IMG/VR virus record: IMGVR_UViG_3300032323_000325
Span: 1-36,387 of that record
DNA: 36,387 nucleotides
Reading direction: 5' to 3' (one strand)
From: a virus
The translations under genes were made by a program, and so were the position numbers. Positions 30,415 through 36,387 of the stretch are shown in pieces (within the stretch, counting starts at the first letter, position 1; every line of letters begins with the position of its first letter). A model generated the notes under the pieces. That model was not told the DNA's origin. It did not search any database and was given only the letters and a program-made list of their open reading frames with translations.

Positions 30415-31134
30415 ATGTATTATTACCAGCATCACATAGGCGATTACCGCCGCGACACATCCCATTTGACATTGCTTGAACATGGAATATATAGGCAACT
30501 TATTGATTTATATTACATGACTGAAAAGCCATTGGATGCGAACGCATTGCGTTTGATAAGCGCACGCACTACGGATGAAGTGCAAGCGGCAAAGCAAATC
30601 TTATCCGAATTCTTTAATCTTGAAGACGGTCTTTATTATCACGACCGTTGTGAAGACGAAATTGCCAAGTTTCACAGTAAGTCAGAAAAGGCAACTGCCA
30701 GCGCAAAAGCGCGTTGGAATAAAAACAAAGGGTTACAAGATGCGAACGCATTGCAAACGGAAAGCGATGGCAATGCTAACCATAAACCAATAACCAATAA
30801 CCATAAGCCATTAACCAAAATAAAATACACGCCGCAAATTCCTGCGGAATTATTGGCTGATTATTTAAAGTTAAGAAAAGCCAAGAAAGCAGGCGAATTA
30901 ACCGAAACAGCTTTCAAAGGGATTGAACGCGAGGCGTTAAAGGCTGGCATTGATGCGGAACGGGCAATTCAAATATGTTGTGAACGTGGATGGGTTGGTT
31001 TTAAGGCTGAATGGATTCAGGCAAAACCACAAAAACAATCATTTCAGGATTCACGCGAAGCCGCCGCAAGAACCGCATTTGGTTCATTGCTGACAAATCA
31101 ATTTCAGGTTGAAAAGGTGATTGACCATGAATAA
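30415..31134 (+). CDS. Replication initiation protein with DUF1376 domain
   Basis: A 239-residue protein. Residues 1-90 are a DUF1376 domain: YYYQHHIGDYRRDTSHLTLLEHGIYRQLIDLYYMTEKPL. A linker (NHKPITNNHKPLTK) coded by two 21-bp iterons follows, then a helical C-terminal domain (ELLADYLKLRKAKKAGELTETAFKGIEREALKAGI) ending WVGFKAEWIQAK, as in phage replication proteins. By position and iterons it is the functional equivalent of lambda O. The translation start is preceded by the structured leader. Confidence 0.85.
   Translation: MYYYQHHIGDYRRDTSHLTLLEHGIYRQLIDLYYMTEKPLDANALRLISARTTDEVQAAKQILSEFFNLEDGLYYHDRCEDEIAKFHSKSEKATASAKARWNKNKGLQDANALQTESDGNANHKPITNNHKPLTKIKYTPQIPAELLADYLKLRKAKKAGELTETAFKGIEREALKAGIDAERAIQICCERGWVGFKAEWIQAKPQKQSFQDSREAAARTAFGSLLTNQFQVEKVIDHE
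30777..30818 (+). repeat. Two tandem 21-bp iterons, candidate replication origin
   Basis: Copies at 30777-30797 and 30798-30818 match at 19 of 21 positions; each contains TAACCATAA and AACCAA. They are followed by AT-rich sequence. Placement inside the replication-protein gene mirrors lambda, whose origin iterons lie in O. Origin function is inferred. Confidence 0.6.
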
Positions 31135-31339
31135 TTGGATAAGTGTTAAAGACAAAATGCCAAATGAAGGTGAAATTGTAATGACATACGGTTCAGGTGC
31201 GGCCAACACACAATTTTGCCAAGCATATTATAGGGCAAATGGCTTTTGGCAAGAATTAGATGAATGCGGTGATTTTTTAGATGATTCACCAACACACTGG
31301 ATGCCATTGCCTGAACCGCCAAGGGATGATAATGAATAA
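31127..31339 (+). CDS. DUF551 family protein
   Basis: A 70-residue protein starting MNNWISVKDKMPNEGEIVMTYGSG and ending DDSPTHWMPLPEPP, the conserved beginning ('W.pv.e.lP..g..V') and ending ('ThWmplPepP') of DUF551. Common in phage early regions, function unknown. The ATG at 31127 follows AAAAGGTGA and overlaps the end of the replication gene. Confidence 0.9.
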   Translation: MNNWISVKDKMPNEGEIVMTYGSGAANTQFCQAYYRANGFWQELDECGDFLDDSPTHWMPLPEPPRDDNE

Positions 31340-31697
31340 ACAACCTTTACCATTAGAATGGATTGAACGCATATTTCAACGCTTGCATGGCCGATTTGGC
31401 AATTCATTCACAGACAAATTTAAAATGGGTCAGTATGACAACCAAGGCAACGACATTGGATTGTTAAACGCCAAGCACGTTTGGTCAGAAGAATTGGCAG
31501 GCATATCACCTGAACGCATAAAGAATGGTTTGCTGGCAACTTATGAATACGCGCCATCGTGTGACCAATTTAAGGCGCAATGCAAATCAACACCTATTGC
31601 ACACCAGGACTTTGCAAAACTGCCAGCACCGCCAAAGGATTTGCAGAAAGCCGCCGAGAATTTGGCCAAGATAAAAAATATTCTACATTGTCATTAA
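31332..31697 (+). CDS. Replication protein P-like protein
   Basis: A 121-residue protein: LPLEWIERIFQRLHGRFGNSFTDKF, then NAKHVWSEELAGISPERIKNGLLATYEYAPSCDQFKAQC. This two-part layout, ending in the '.P....F...C' motif, resembles the C-terminal part of lambda P-like helicase loaders, though it is shorter than lambda P (233). It follows the DUF1376 gene as P follows O. No helicase gene is seen, so host DnaB would be used. Ribosome site AAGGGATGAT. Confidence 0.65.
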   Translation: MNKQPLPLEWIERIFQRLHGRFGNSFTDKFKMGQYDNQGNDIGLLNAKHVWSEELAGISPERIKNGLLATYEYAPSCDQFKAQCKSTPIAHQDFAKLPAPPKDLQKAAENLAKIKNILHCH

Positions 31698-31710
31698 TTT
31701 ATAGTATAAA
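31682..31710 (+). promoter_or_regulatory. Candidate internal promoter for a leaderless transcript
   Basis: TCTACA at 31682-31687 is 17 nt from TATAAA at 31705-31710. Transcription would start about 31717, at or next to the ATG at 31719, which has no ribosome site. This arrangement would give a leaderless messenger, as known for lambda cI from PRM. Confidence 0.4.
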
Positions 31711-31718
31711 ATTACACA

Positions 31719-31895
31719 ATGATTGAACGGCGATATACAGTGATTGATGAATTTGGCGAACCAATCCGCAAATTTTACACGCGGGGTGACGCACGGGCTT
31801 TTATTGAAAAACGGCCTGAAATGAAAATCGTTGTTGCACCAAAAAAAGATATATTTGACAAATTGCTTGATGATGTTGGTCAAGCCCCATTTTAA
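31719..31895 (+). CDS. 58-residue protein upstream of the XRE regulator
   Basis: It begins MIERRYTVIDEFGEPIRKFY and includes RGDARAFIEKRPEMKIVVAPKK. The strand-helix-strand pattern is compact and complete. No ribosome site precedes it, but a -10 box ends 8 nt before the ATG. It lies 9 nt before the small XRE gene, so it could share in control of the early region. Family not recognised with confidence. Confidence 0.6.
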   Translation: MIERRYTVIDEFGEPIRKFYTRGDARAFIEKRPEMKIVVAPKKDIFDKLLDDVGQAPF

Positions 31896-31904
31896 GGACA
31901 AAAC

Positions 31905-32075
31905 ATGACCGGTGATGAATTAAAAAAATACCGAAACCAAATGGCGTTGACACAAACGCAATTGGCCGCCGCTATTGATAGAACGCGGGATATGATTGCC
32001 AAGTATGAATCAGGCAAATACCCAATACCGCAAAAGATTAAAGAACGCATTTGGGCAATGGCGCGTGGAAGTTAA
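31905..32075 (+). CDS. Small XRE/Cro-type HTH regulator
   Basis: A 56-residue protein that is almost entirely one helix-turn-helix domain: LKKYRNQMALTQTQLAAAID, then DMIAKYESGKYPIPQKIKERI. The L-T-Q-x-x-L-A and 'W/YE.G...P' motifs are those of XRE proteins. Size is Cro-like, without a dimerisation or cleavage domain. A ribosome site AAGGACAAAAC precedes it. The repeated sites at 29891-29930 are a possible target. Confidence 0.85.
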   Translation: MTGDELKKYRNQMALTQTQLAAAIDRTRDMIAKYESGKYPIPQKIKERIWAMARGS

Positions 32076-32328
32076 ATGGGAAACTTGGGGAAAGTATGCC
32101 GTTAAGACAAAAGGCTATTCAATCAGCAAGGCAATGATTGAGGAAAAATGGCTTTATACATTATGGAAACTGCCCGCAACATCACTTGGAAACTTTGGGA
32201 GTGCAAATGACGCAAAAAAAGCGCACTTGGAATTTGTCAGCACTGAACAGGCCAAACTTGATTCAACTGATTCAGGAATTGGATTGTTCAATAAACTGGC
32301 AAATAATTATTCAGCCCGCAAAGGTTAG
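32065..32328 (+). CDS. Hypothetical protein, 87 residues (GTG start)
   Basis: From a GTG at 32065 that overlaps the XRE gene end, giving MEVKWETWGKYAVKTKGYSI and then EEKWLYTLWKLPATSLGNFGSANDAKKAHLEF. The 'Y..kT..gy.i.k......W.Y.lW......lG.f.sa..Ak...e' pattern is common in short phage proteins of unknown role. Upstream in-frame ATG at 31996 lies inside the XRE gene. It overlaps the NinB-like gene downstream by over 120 nt in another frame, which is unusual. Confidence 0.6.
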   Translation: MEVKWETWGKYAVKTKGYSISKAMIEEKWLYTLWKLPATSLGNFGSANDAKKAHLEFVSTEQAKLDSTDSGIGLFNKLANNYSARKG

Positions 32329-32575
32329 TCGCACAAACGATCAAAACCGCAGATTGTGGGATTTATACAGGAATATTGGAAACTTTCTTGGTTATACCGC
32401 TGACGAATTGCATTTGTTGATGGGGTTTAAGTTTTTGCGCCAGCATCAGTATGTGGGTGACACAATGGTTGAGTATATTGAAAGCACAACTAAACTTGAC
32501 ACAAAGCAAATGATGCAATACCAAGAAAGCATTGAAATTTGGGCATCACAATTGGGCTGGTCTTGGAATGATTAA
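32207..32575 (+). CDS. ninB: NinB/Orf-like recombination protein
   Basis: A 122-residue protein with SRTNDQNRRLWDLYRNIGNF, YTADELHLLMGFKFL, and STTKLDTKQMMQYQESIEIWASQLG, the central and C-terminal motifs of the NinB (lambda Orf) family that loads recombinases on SSB-coated DNA. ATG at 32207 follows GGGAG at 32198-32202. The first 45 residues overlap the preceding gene in another frame; the family signature lies after this. It overlaps the next gene by ATGATT. Confidence 0.8.
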   Translation: MTQKKRTWNLSALNRPNLIQLIQELDCSINWQIIIQPAKVSRTNDQNRRLWDLYRNIGNFLGYTADELHLLMGFKFLRQHQYVGDTMVEYIESTTKLDTKQMMQYQESIEIWASQLGWSWND

Positions 32576-32939
32576 AAATCGCGGATTGCACAAAAAGTTT
32601 GTCGATTTTTCAGGATTGCGTTTTGATAAAATATCGCCAATGGATTTTGATGCGTTTTTTGAATTTAAAGATGAATTATTTGTATTTGTTGAAACAAAAT
32701 ACAATAATGCCCCATTACCATTAGGGCAACGCCTTGCGCTTGAAAGGGTTTGTGATGCGATTCAATCGGACTGGCAAAAAGCAATTGTGTTTATAACCTG
32801 TCATTATGATGAAGGTCTTGATGTGGATATTGATTTGGCAAAAACAATTGTTACGCAATACAGATATAAATACGAATGGCACACGCCAAAACAACCGATC
32901 ACATTATTTGATGCAATTGAAAGGATTAGACCGAAATGA
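32568..32939 (+). CDS. Predicted PD-(D/E)XK-like phage nuclease
   Basis: A 123-residue protein. SPMDFDAFFEFKDELFVFVETKYNN has the Asp, strand and Glu-x-Lys spacing of the nuclease core, and PLPLGQRLALERVCDAI carries the conserved Gln helix. A Holliday-junction or branch-cutting role beside NinB is plausible. The catalytic set is inferred from spacing only. ATG at 32568 overlaps the NinB-like stop. Confidence 0.65.
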   Translation: MIKNRGLHKKFVDFSGLRFDKISPMDFDAFFEFKDELFVFVETKYNNAPLPLGQRLALERVCDAIQSDWQKAIVFITCHYDEGLDVDIDLAKTIVTQYRYKYEWHTPKQPITLFDAIERIRPK

Positions 32940-33211
32940 TTATTGAACAAGATATTCGTGAAAAGTTTGAAAAATGGGCTGGTCAGCAAAATCACAACTT
33001 GACACGACACCCAACAAACAACGATTTTTATTACAACCGCGATGTTTCAATGTTGTGGGTGTGTTATGCCGAAGCGTATGCACAAGGCCGCATGGATGAA
33101 AACGCAAGCATTCAGGATATGCTTGAAGACGCATTTGATGATGCCCCTGAAACAGAATTGCCAGTTGTTGCAAATATATTGTATGAACGCAGTGAAGGTT
33201 TAGATGAATAA
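32936..33211 (+). CDS. Hypothetical acidic protein, 91 residues
   Basis: It begins MIIEQDIREKFEKWAGQQNH and contains VCYAEAYAQGRMDENASIQDM and an acidic end. The N-terminal 'ir..Fe.Wa' with central 'v...w.ay..Gr' resembles a short phage protein family of unknown function. Starts in an ATGA overlap with the previous gene. Confidence 0.65.
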   Translation: MIIEQDIREKFEKWAGQQNHNLTRHPTNNDFYYNRDVSMLWVCYAEAYAQGRMDENASIQDMLEDAFDDAPETELPVVANILYERSEGLDE

Positions 33212-33251
33212 ATAAGATTGGATAAGACAAGATGAATAAGGAAAAAGCATT

Positions 33252-33491
33252 ATGAATTTAAATAGATTAAGTATGTTTAGAAGTTACACAGGTGAATTTA
33301 ATGGAAAAGCTGAATTTATTGGTGACGCTGGCGAAGTTTCTTTAAATTTAAATCAAGAGCAGTGCAAACAGGTTTTAATTGTATTGGGTGATGCGCTAAT
33401 TAATACTGCTAGAGATACCGCACAAAAACTATCAGTAGAAGTTATTGATGCTGTTGTTGATGCTAAAAGAATTGAGGTGAATGATGACTAA
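33252..33491 (+). CDS. Hypothetical protein, 79 residues
   Basis: A beta-strand N-terminus (FRSYTGEFNGKAEFIGDAGEVSLNLNQEQCKQVLIVLGDALI) followed by a helix with alternating Ala/Asp/Val. Similar small proteins with a 'G.v.l.l..e....l..ig..l' core recur in phages. It overlaps the following gene by 11 nt. Function unknown. Confidence 0.65.
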   Translation: MNLNRLSMFRSYTGEFNGKAEFIGDAGEVSLNLNQEQCKQVLIVLGDALINTARDTAQKLSVEVIDAVVDAKRIEVNDD

Positions 33492-34197
33492 AGACGAAGC
33501 ATTAAAAATGTCGATTGAAGCAATAGGACAGACAATACACAGACATATTGCAAATGGTCAGATATGGACTGGAGATTATGTAGAAGAAAACTCGTATCCA
33601 GTATTATTGAACAAAGCAATCAACGCTTGCAAAGAAGCACTAGAACAACCAATAACAAGGGATTGGAAAGACACAATAAACGAACGCATTGCGAAAGATG
33701 ATGAATTTAAAGAAGCACTAGAACAACCAGCGCAAAGCATAACGGAAGGTGCAACAATGTTCAAACAGGTTGGCAATTCACCAAAGCCATCGCCACCGCC
33801 ACCAATACACGCTTGCACTTATAGTAGAACCATGAATCAGGAATATCCAAGAAAATGTGTTCATTGTGGAAAAGTTGAAGCACTAGAACAACCAGCGCAA
33901 GAGCCTTTAACTAGGGCGCAACAAGTTATTCGTGCAAATAATAAAGCACTAGAACAACCAGCGCAAGAGCCTGTGGCGCATTTTGTGTTTAGCGGAAATG
34001 TGTGGTCACAGGTTGCAGATGAATATAAAAATGAGCATTTTGCAGTACCACTCTACATCCACCCTCATCAATGGCAAGGATTAACGGATGATGAGATAGT
34101 GAAAGCATTTAATTTATGCGATTGGATGAATGAACCTATTACAGAATTTGCCCGTGCTATTGAACAAGCATTAAAGGAAAAGAATGCTATTAAATGA
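33481..34197 (+). CDS. Repeat-containing protein with ALEQPAQEP units
   Basis: A 238-residue protein. After an N-terminal helix (MTKDEALKMSIEAIGQTI) it carries four ALEQP units, the last two as ALEQPAQEP, within a variable linker that includes a CTYS...CVHC set of Cys possibly forming a small zinc site. The end, GLTDDEIVKAFNLCDWMNEPITEFARAIEQALK, is a separate helical domain. Phage proteins of this mosaic, repeat-rich kind are common and variable; function is unknown. Confidence 0.7.
   Translation: MMTKDEALKMSIEAIGQTIHRHIANGQIWTGDYVEENSYPVLLNKAINACKEALEQPITRDWKDTINERIAKDDEFKEALEQPAQSITEGATMFKQVGNSPKPSPPPPIHACTYSRTMNQEYPRKCVHCGKVEALEQPAQEPLTRAQQVIRANNKALEQPAQEPVAHFVFSGNVWSQVADEYKNEHFAVPLYIHPHQWQGLTDDEIVKAFNLCDWMNEPITEFARAIEQALKEKNAIK
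33631..33972 (+). repeat. Dispersed direct repeats in the ALEQP gene
   Basis: GCACTAGAACAACCA occurs four times, within units at 33631-33651, 33709-33729, 33877-33907 and 33943-33972. The last two also share GCGCAAGAGCCT after it. Near-exact repeats would allow domain gain or loss by recombination. Confidence 0.8.
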
Positions 34198-34375
34198 TTT
34201 GCCCTTTGAACATCCATTGCGTAACACGCCATTAATTGAAATTGGTGCTGAATATCAGATAAAAGACAGCAAGGTTTGGGCAAAAGTAACGCCGCCTTAT
34301 GGCATTGCCAAAAAAACATTCAATCAATTAGGTGAAGTTTGGACTAAATGGGATAAATGGAAAGCCACAAAATGA
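34184..34375 (+). CDS. Hypothetical protein, 63 residues
   Basis: It begins MLLNDLPFEHPLRNTPLIEI and contains QIKDSKVWAKVTPPYGIAKKTFNQLGEVW. It overlaps the end of the repeat gene by 14 nt and the next start by ATGA, so is translationally linked to both. No family recognised. Confidence 0.6.
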   Translation: MLLNDLPFEHPLRNTPLIEIGAEYQIKDSKVWAKVTPPYGIAKKTFNQLGEVWTKWDKWKATK

Positions 34376-34656
34376 CAAAGGTTGAAAAGCAACGGTTTCA
34401 AATGTTGGTTGATTTGGGATGTATAATTTGTTTGCGTGGGGGTTGGGGACATTCACAACCTGAAATTCATCACATACGCAAAGGTCAAGGGGTCGGCCAG
34501 CGGGCTAGTCATGACAAAACAATTCCATTATGCCCAGCACATCACCGCACTGGGGGATATGGCGTTGCTATACACGCAGGGCAAAAGGCGTTTGAAAATA
34601 AATTTGGGGATGAACATTTTTTGTTAGAATATACCAATCAATTAATAGGGGCGTAA
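34372..34656 (+). CDS. Ref-like HNH nuclease
   Basis: A 94-residue protein with CIICLRGGWGHSQPEIHHIRKGQGVGQRASHDKTIPLCPAHHRTG, the C-x-x-C, EIHHI and 'ipLCp.HH' order of the phage P1 Ref-like family, followed by AIHAGQKAFENKFGDEHFLL. P1 Ref is a RecA-dependent HNH nuclease that makes directed breaks during recombination. The ATG at 34372 overlaps the preceding stop and is preferred to an in-frame GTG/ATG start inside that gene. Confidence 0.85.
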   Translation: MTKVEKQRFQMLVDLGCIICLRGGWGHSQPEIHHIRKGQGVGQRASHDKTIPLCPAHHRTGGYGVAIHAGQKAFENKFGDEHFLLEYTNQLIGA

Positions 34657-34657
34657 C

Positions 34658-35062
34658 ATGAAACAGACATTTACAGTTATTGAAGGCCGCATGAATGAAC
34701 AAACGGTCACGCTTGGCGAATTCTTTTTAACACTATTGCACAGCGCAACAAATACACATATTCTACATTTGCAAACCAAGTCATACGCTGAACACAAAGC
34801 GTTGCAGGGCTTTTATGAAAACATTGCTGACTTGACTGATAGCATTATTGAAGCGTGTCAAGGTAAAAACCAAAACATTGTGGAATATCCACACGCATAC
34901 ACACCGCCAATGGCGAATGGTCTTGATGAATTGAAAGCGTTGTCATTGTATGTGCAAGCAAACCGCAGTGTTGTTGGTGCTGACACAGAATTGCAGAATT
35001 TGGTTGATGAAGTGATGGCATTGATTAATTCAACCATTTACAAACTTACATTCTTAAAATAA
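34658..35062 (+). CDS. Ferritin-like / Dps-like protein (DUF5856-type)
   Basis: A 134-residue, all-helical protein. ATNTHILHLQTKSYAEHKALQGFYENIADLTDSIIEACQGK looks like the first two Dps helices ('H..Ht....H.al...y....d..D...E'), and a third and fourth helix follow after YTPPMANGLDELKAL. Similar phage proteins are grouped with ferritin-like or DUF5856 proteins. A DNA-binding or protective role is inferred. Only part of the Dps iron ligands can be seen (His, His, Asp, Glu). Confidence 0.65.
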   Translation: MKQTFTVIEGRMNEQTVTLGEFFLTLLHSATNTHILHLQTKSYAEHKALQGFYENIADLTDSIIEACQGKNQNIVEYPHAYTPPMANGLDELKALSLYVQANRSVVGADTELQNLVDEVMALINSTIYKLTFLK

Positions 35063-35071
35063 GGATTGATT

Positions 35072-35344
35072 ATGAAACCTGAAGTTCAAGCGGCAGTGGA
35101 TAAGTTAATCGCCAGTTATGGTGACGTTAAGCGTGAAGCCAAATCAATACAACTTGACCCAGTTGATGTTCGTGACGCATTCTTGCAATCAGTAGTGGGA
35201 ACGGTAGAACATTATGTGTTGGCCTTATTACATGACAACAACCCAGTTGGCACAATGACTGCGACAGTGATTAACAAGGGAAAGAAGTCAAAGGCAATGT
35301 TGATTAATGATGTGGTGTTACCTGATTCAGTCATTGAAGACTAG
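35072..35344 (+). CDS. Hypothetical protein, 90 residues
   Basis: A protein from the ATG at 35072 (AAGGATTG upstream; a TTG at 35066 would add two residues). It has a helical N-terminus (MKPEVQAAVDKLIASYGDV) and a strand-rich end (MTATVINKGKKSKAMLINDVVLPDS). No family recognised. Follows the Dps-like gene closely. Confidence 0.6.
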   Translation: MKPEVQAAVDKLIASYGDVKREAKSIQLDPVDVRDAFLQSVVGTVEHYVLALLHDNNPVGTMTATVINKGKKSKAMLINDVVLPDSVIED

Positions 35345-35364
35345 ATAAAAAAGGATAAGATAAG

Positions 35365-35625
35365 ATGAAGGCAGTTGATTTATTAATAGATGATTTAAAA
35401 AATAATGAATGGCATGTTTGTTCAACCGGTTGCACACTAGCCAATAAACGAAACAATGTAACTGTTTGGATTGCAAACGTTCCTGTTTTTGACACAAATG
35501 TTTATGACCCCTCGCCAATGTCATTGTCATTTATTGAAAAATGGAAACTATACAAAGCGGTTAAGGTCGCAATTAACAATGCAATCGTGAAAGAATTGCA
35601 ACGTGCCAATCGCCCCATTAAATAA
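35365..35625 (+). CDS. Hypothetical protein, 86 residues
   Basis: It begins MKAVDLLIDDLKNNEWHVCS, then CTLANKRNNVTVWIANVPVFDTNVY and SLSFIEKWKLYKAVKVAINNAIVKEL. The arrangement is helix, strands, long helix, a frequent small phage protein build. Its 3' end overlaps the HNH gene start by 23 nt. Function unknown. Confidence 0.65.
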   Translation: MKAVDLLIDDLKNNEWHVCSTGCTLANKRNNVTVWIANVPVFDTNVYDPSPMSLSFIEKWKLYKAVKVAINNAIVKELQRANRPIK

Positions 35626-36019
35626 CAAGTGCCGTGAATTGGGGTGCAATAACCCCAAGACATCCCGTTCAACGTTTTGTGTCAATCATGGTGGTGGCAT
35701 AACAGAAAAGGGAAAAGAGAACAGCAAGTTATACAGTCAAGGTTATTGGAAGAAGCAAAGACAGGCACAGTTAAGCAAAGCCCCGTTATGTGCGGCGTGT
35801 TTAATTAATGGCAAGGTGATACAGGCTGAACACATTGACCATGTATTCCCACACAGACAGAATGCCGAACGGTTTAGACGCAACCTGTTTCAGTCATTAT
35901 GCCCAGCATGTCACACCATTAAGACACAGTTTGAAAGTCGTGGGGTATATTTGTATTACAGCAAGCACGGTGTCATTACATACAATGATGCTGATTACAA
36001 TAGAGTGATAAAAGGATAA
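35603..36019 (+). CDS. HNH endonuclease (packaging-associated type)
   Basis: A 138-residue protein, GTG start. An N-terminal Cys-rich unit (CRELGCNNPKTSRSTFCVNH) is followed by an HNH core: LCAACLINGKVIQAEHIDHVFPHRQ, FRRNLFQSLCPACHTIKTQFE, with two C-x-x-C pairs and H-x-x-H. In HK97-like phages such HNH proteins lie beside the terminase genes and help it cut DNA. If the genome ends join, this gene lies close upstream of terS. Confidence 0.9.
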   Translation: MPIAPLNNKCRELGCNNPKTSRSTFCVNHGGGITEKGKENSKLYSQGYWKKQRQAQLSKAPLCAACLINGKVIQAEHIDHVFPHRQNAERFRRNLFQSLCPACHTIKTQFESRGVYLYYSKHGVITYNDADYNRVIKG

Positions 36020-36022
36020 GAC

Positions 36023-36334
36023 ATGAACAAGACAGACATATTGAGAACGGCTGAAGAATGTATCACGGTCGATAGACAATCCACACACGGGAACGCTGAA
36101 GACAACTTCAGTCGCATTGCCGCACTATGGACAGCATACTTTGACAATGCTTATTACTTTGATGCAAAGGATGTGGCCGCAATGATGGTGCTATTTAAGA
36201 TGGCACGCTACAAAGCCAACCCATCACACCCTGACAACATGATTGATGCGTGTGGGTATGCCGCATTTGCAGGCGAGATGGGGTATGCAAGAAATATTGA
36301 GATGCCTGACATCCCCGAATTCAACGATTATTGA
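36023..36334 (+). CDS. DUF6378 family protein
   Basis: A 103-residue protein: LRTAEECITVDRQSTHGNAEDNFSRIAALW, YYFDAKDVAAMMVLFKMARYK, and NMIDACGYAAFAGEM. The 'R...hG....n....ia.lw' and 'D......Kl.R.......D...D..GYa' motifs match DUF6378 and recall MazG-like helical folds with acidic metal-binding residues; nucleotide-linked activity is possible but unproven. Ribosome site AAAGGATAAGAC. Confidence 0.8.
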   Translation: MNKTDILRTAEECITVDRQSTHGNAEDNFSRIAALWTAYFDNAYYFDAKDVAAMMVLFKMARYKANPSHPDNMIDACGYAAFAGEMGYARNIEMPDIPEFNDY

Positions 36335-36387
36335 TTTATTCATTGAGAAAAACGAATAACTTAAATATTTAACGACCCCGAAACAAG
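36335..36387. other. Right end of window, non-coding
   Basis: AT-rich sequence without an ORF. If joined to base 1 it makes a gap of about 140 bp between the last early gene and terS, containing the hairpin at 2-20 and the G-rich tract. Nothing else is seen. Confidence 0.5.

Noticed and set aside
31996-32064. N-terminal extension of the 87-residue protein from an ATG at 31996
   Set aside because: It lies inside the XRE regulator gene in another frame and has no ribosome site; the XRE reading is strongly supported.
33232-33255. 7-codon ORF MNKEKAL ending in an overlap with the 33252 gene
   Set aside because: It coincides with the AAGGA ribosome site of the next gene and is too short to be separated from chance.
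1-36387. Integrase, CI-type repressor, tRNA genes, CRISPR arrays
   Set aside because: None was recognised on either strand; the only phage-type repressor-like protein is the 56-residue XRE domain, and repeats seen are iterons or coding repeats without CRISPR spacing.

Overview
The window reads as an essentially complete genome (or a near-complete circularly permuted contig) of a tailed, long-tailed (siphovirus-type) phage with an HK97-like head and a lambda-like tail. The gene order is small terminase, large terminase, portal, protease, capsid, connectors, tail, fibres, lysis, then an early region. Base composition is AT-rich and genes are packed with ATGA/TAATG overlaps. No integrase, no full-length CI-type repressor, no tRNA and no CRISPR array was seen, so a virulent lifestyle is more likely than a temperate one. 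The best host clue is a 23-codon gene at 26110-26181 that encodes a canonical PqqA, the peptide precursor of the cofactor PQQ. Its sequence type points to a PQQ-using Gram-negative methylotroph, plausibly a betaproteobacterial Methylophilaceae member. The spanin pair also indicates a Gram-negative host.

Layout. 1-8960: packaging and head genes, with an inserted HNH/NUMOD homing-type endonuclease and two paralogous HK97-fold major capsid genes. 9000-15060: tail tube, chaperone pair joined by a lambda-type GGGAAAG -1 frameshift, tape measure, distal tail proteins and a GNAT acetyltransferase. 15060-22760: a 1343-residue tip/receptor-binding protein with a glycine-rich C-terminus, then baseplate or fibre proteins, the last carrying an S74 self-cleaving chaperone. 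22760-24640: lysis genes, namely several small membrane proteins, an M15-type endolysin, an Rz-like spanin and an embedded, out-of-frame Rz1-like lipoprotein. 24659-25819: an HTH plus metallophosphoesterase protein.

25820-26366 is a non-structural island holding pqqA with its own candidate promoter, several dyads, and a strong terminator that faces the opposing operon. 26367-29841 is a leftward operon with an ERF-type annealing protein, a YqaJ/lambda-type exonuclease, a small protein ending in an SSB-like acidic tip, a winged-helix regulator and several very small membrane proteins. 29842-29961 is a divergent control region. 29962-36334 is a rightward early operon: VRR-NUC nuclease, DUF1376 replication protein with two 21-bp iterons, P-like protein, small XRE regulator, NinB-like protein, PD-(D/E)XK-like nuclease, Ref-like and HNH nucleases, and accessory genes.

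The most interesting biology is the phage-borne pqqA without pqqBCDE. It could supply the ribosomal precursor of PQQ so that host enzymes make more cofactor for methanol dehydrogenase during infection. Second is the pair of divergent capsid paralogues. Third is a repeated structured element at 9499-9551 and 30340-30413; the second copy contains a short upstream ORF, a possible pseudoknot and the ribosome-binding site of the replication gene.
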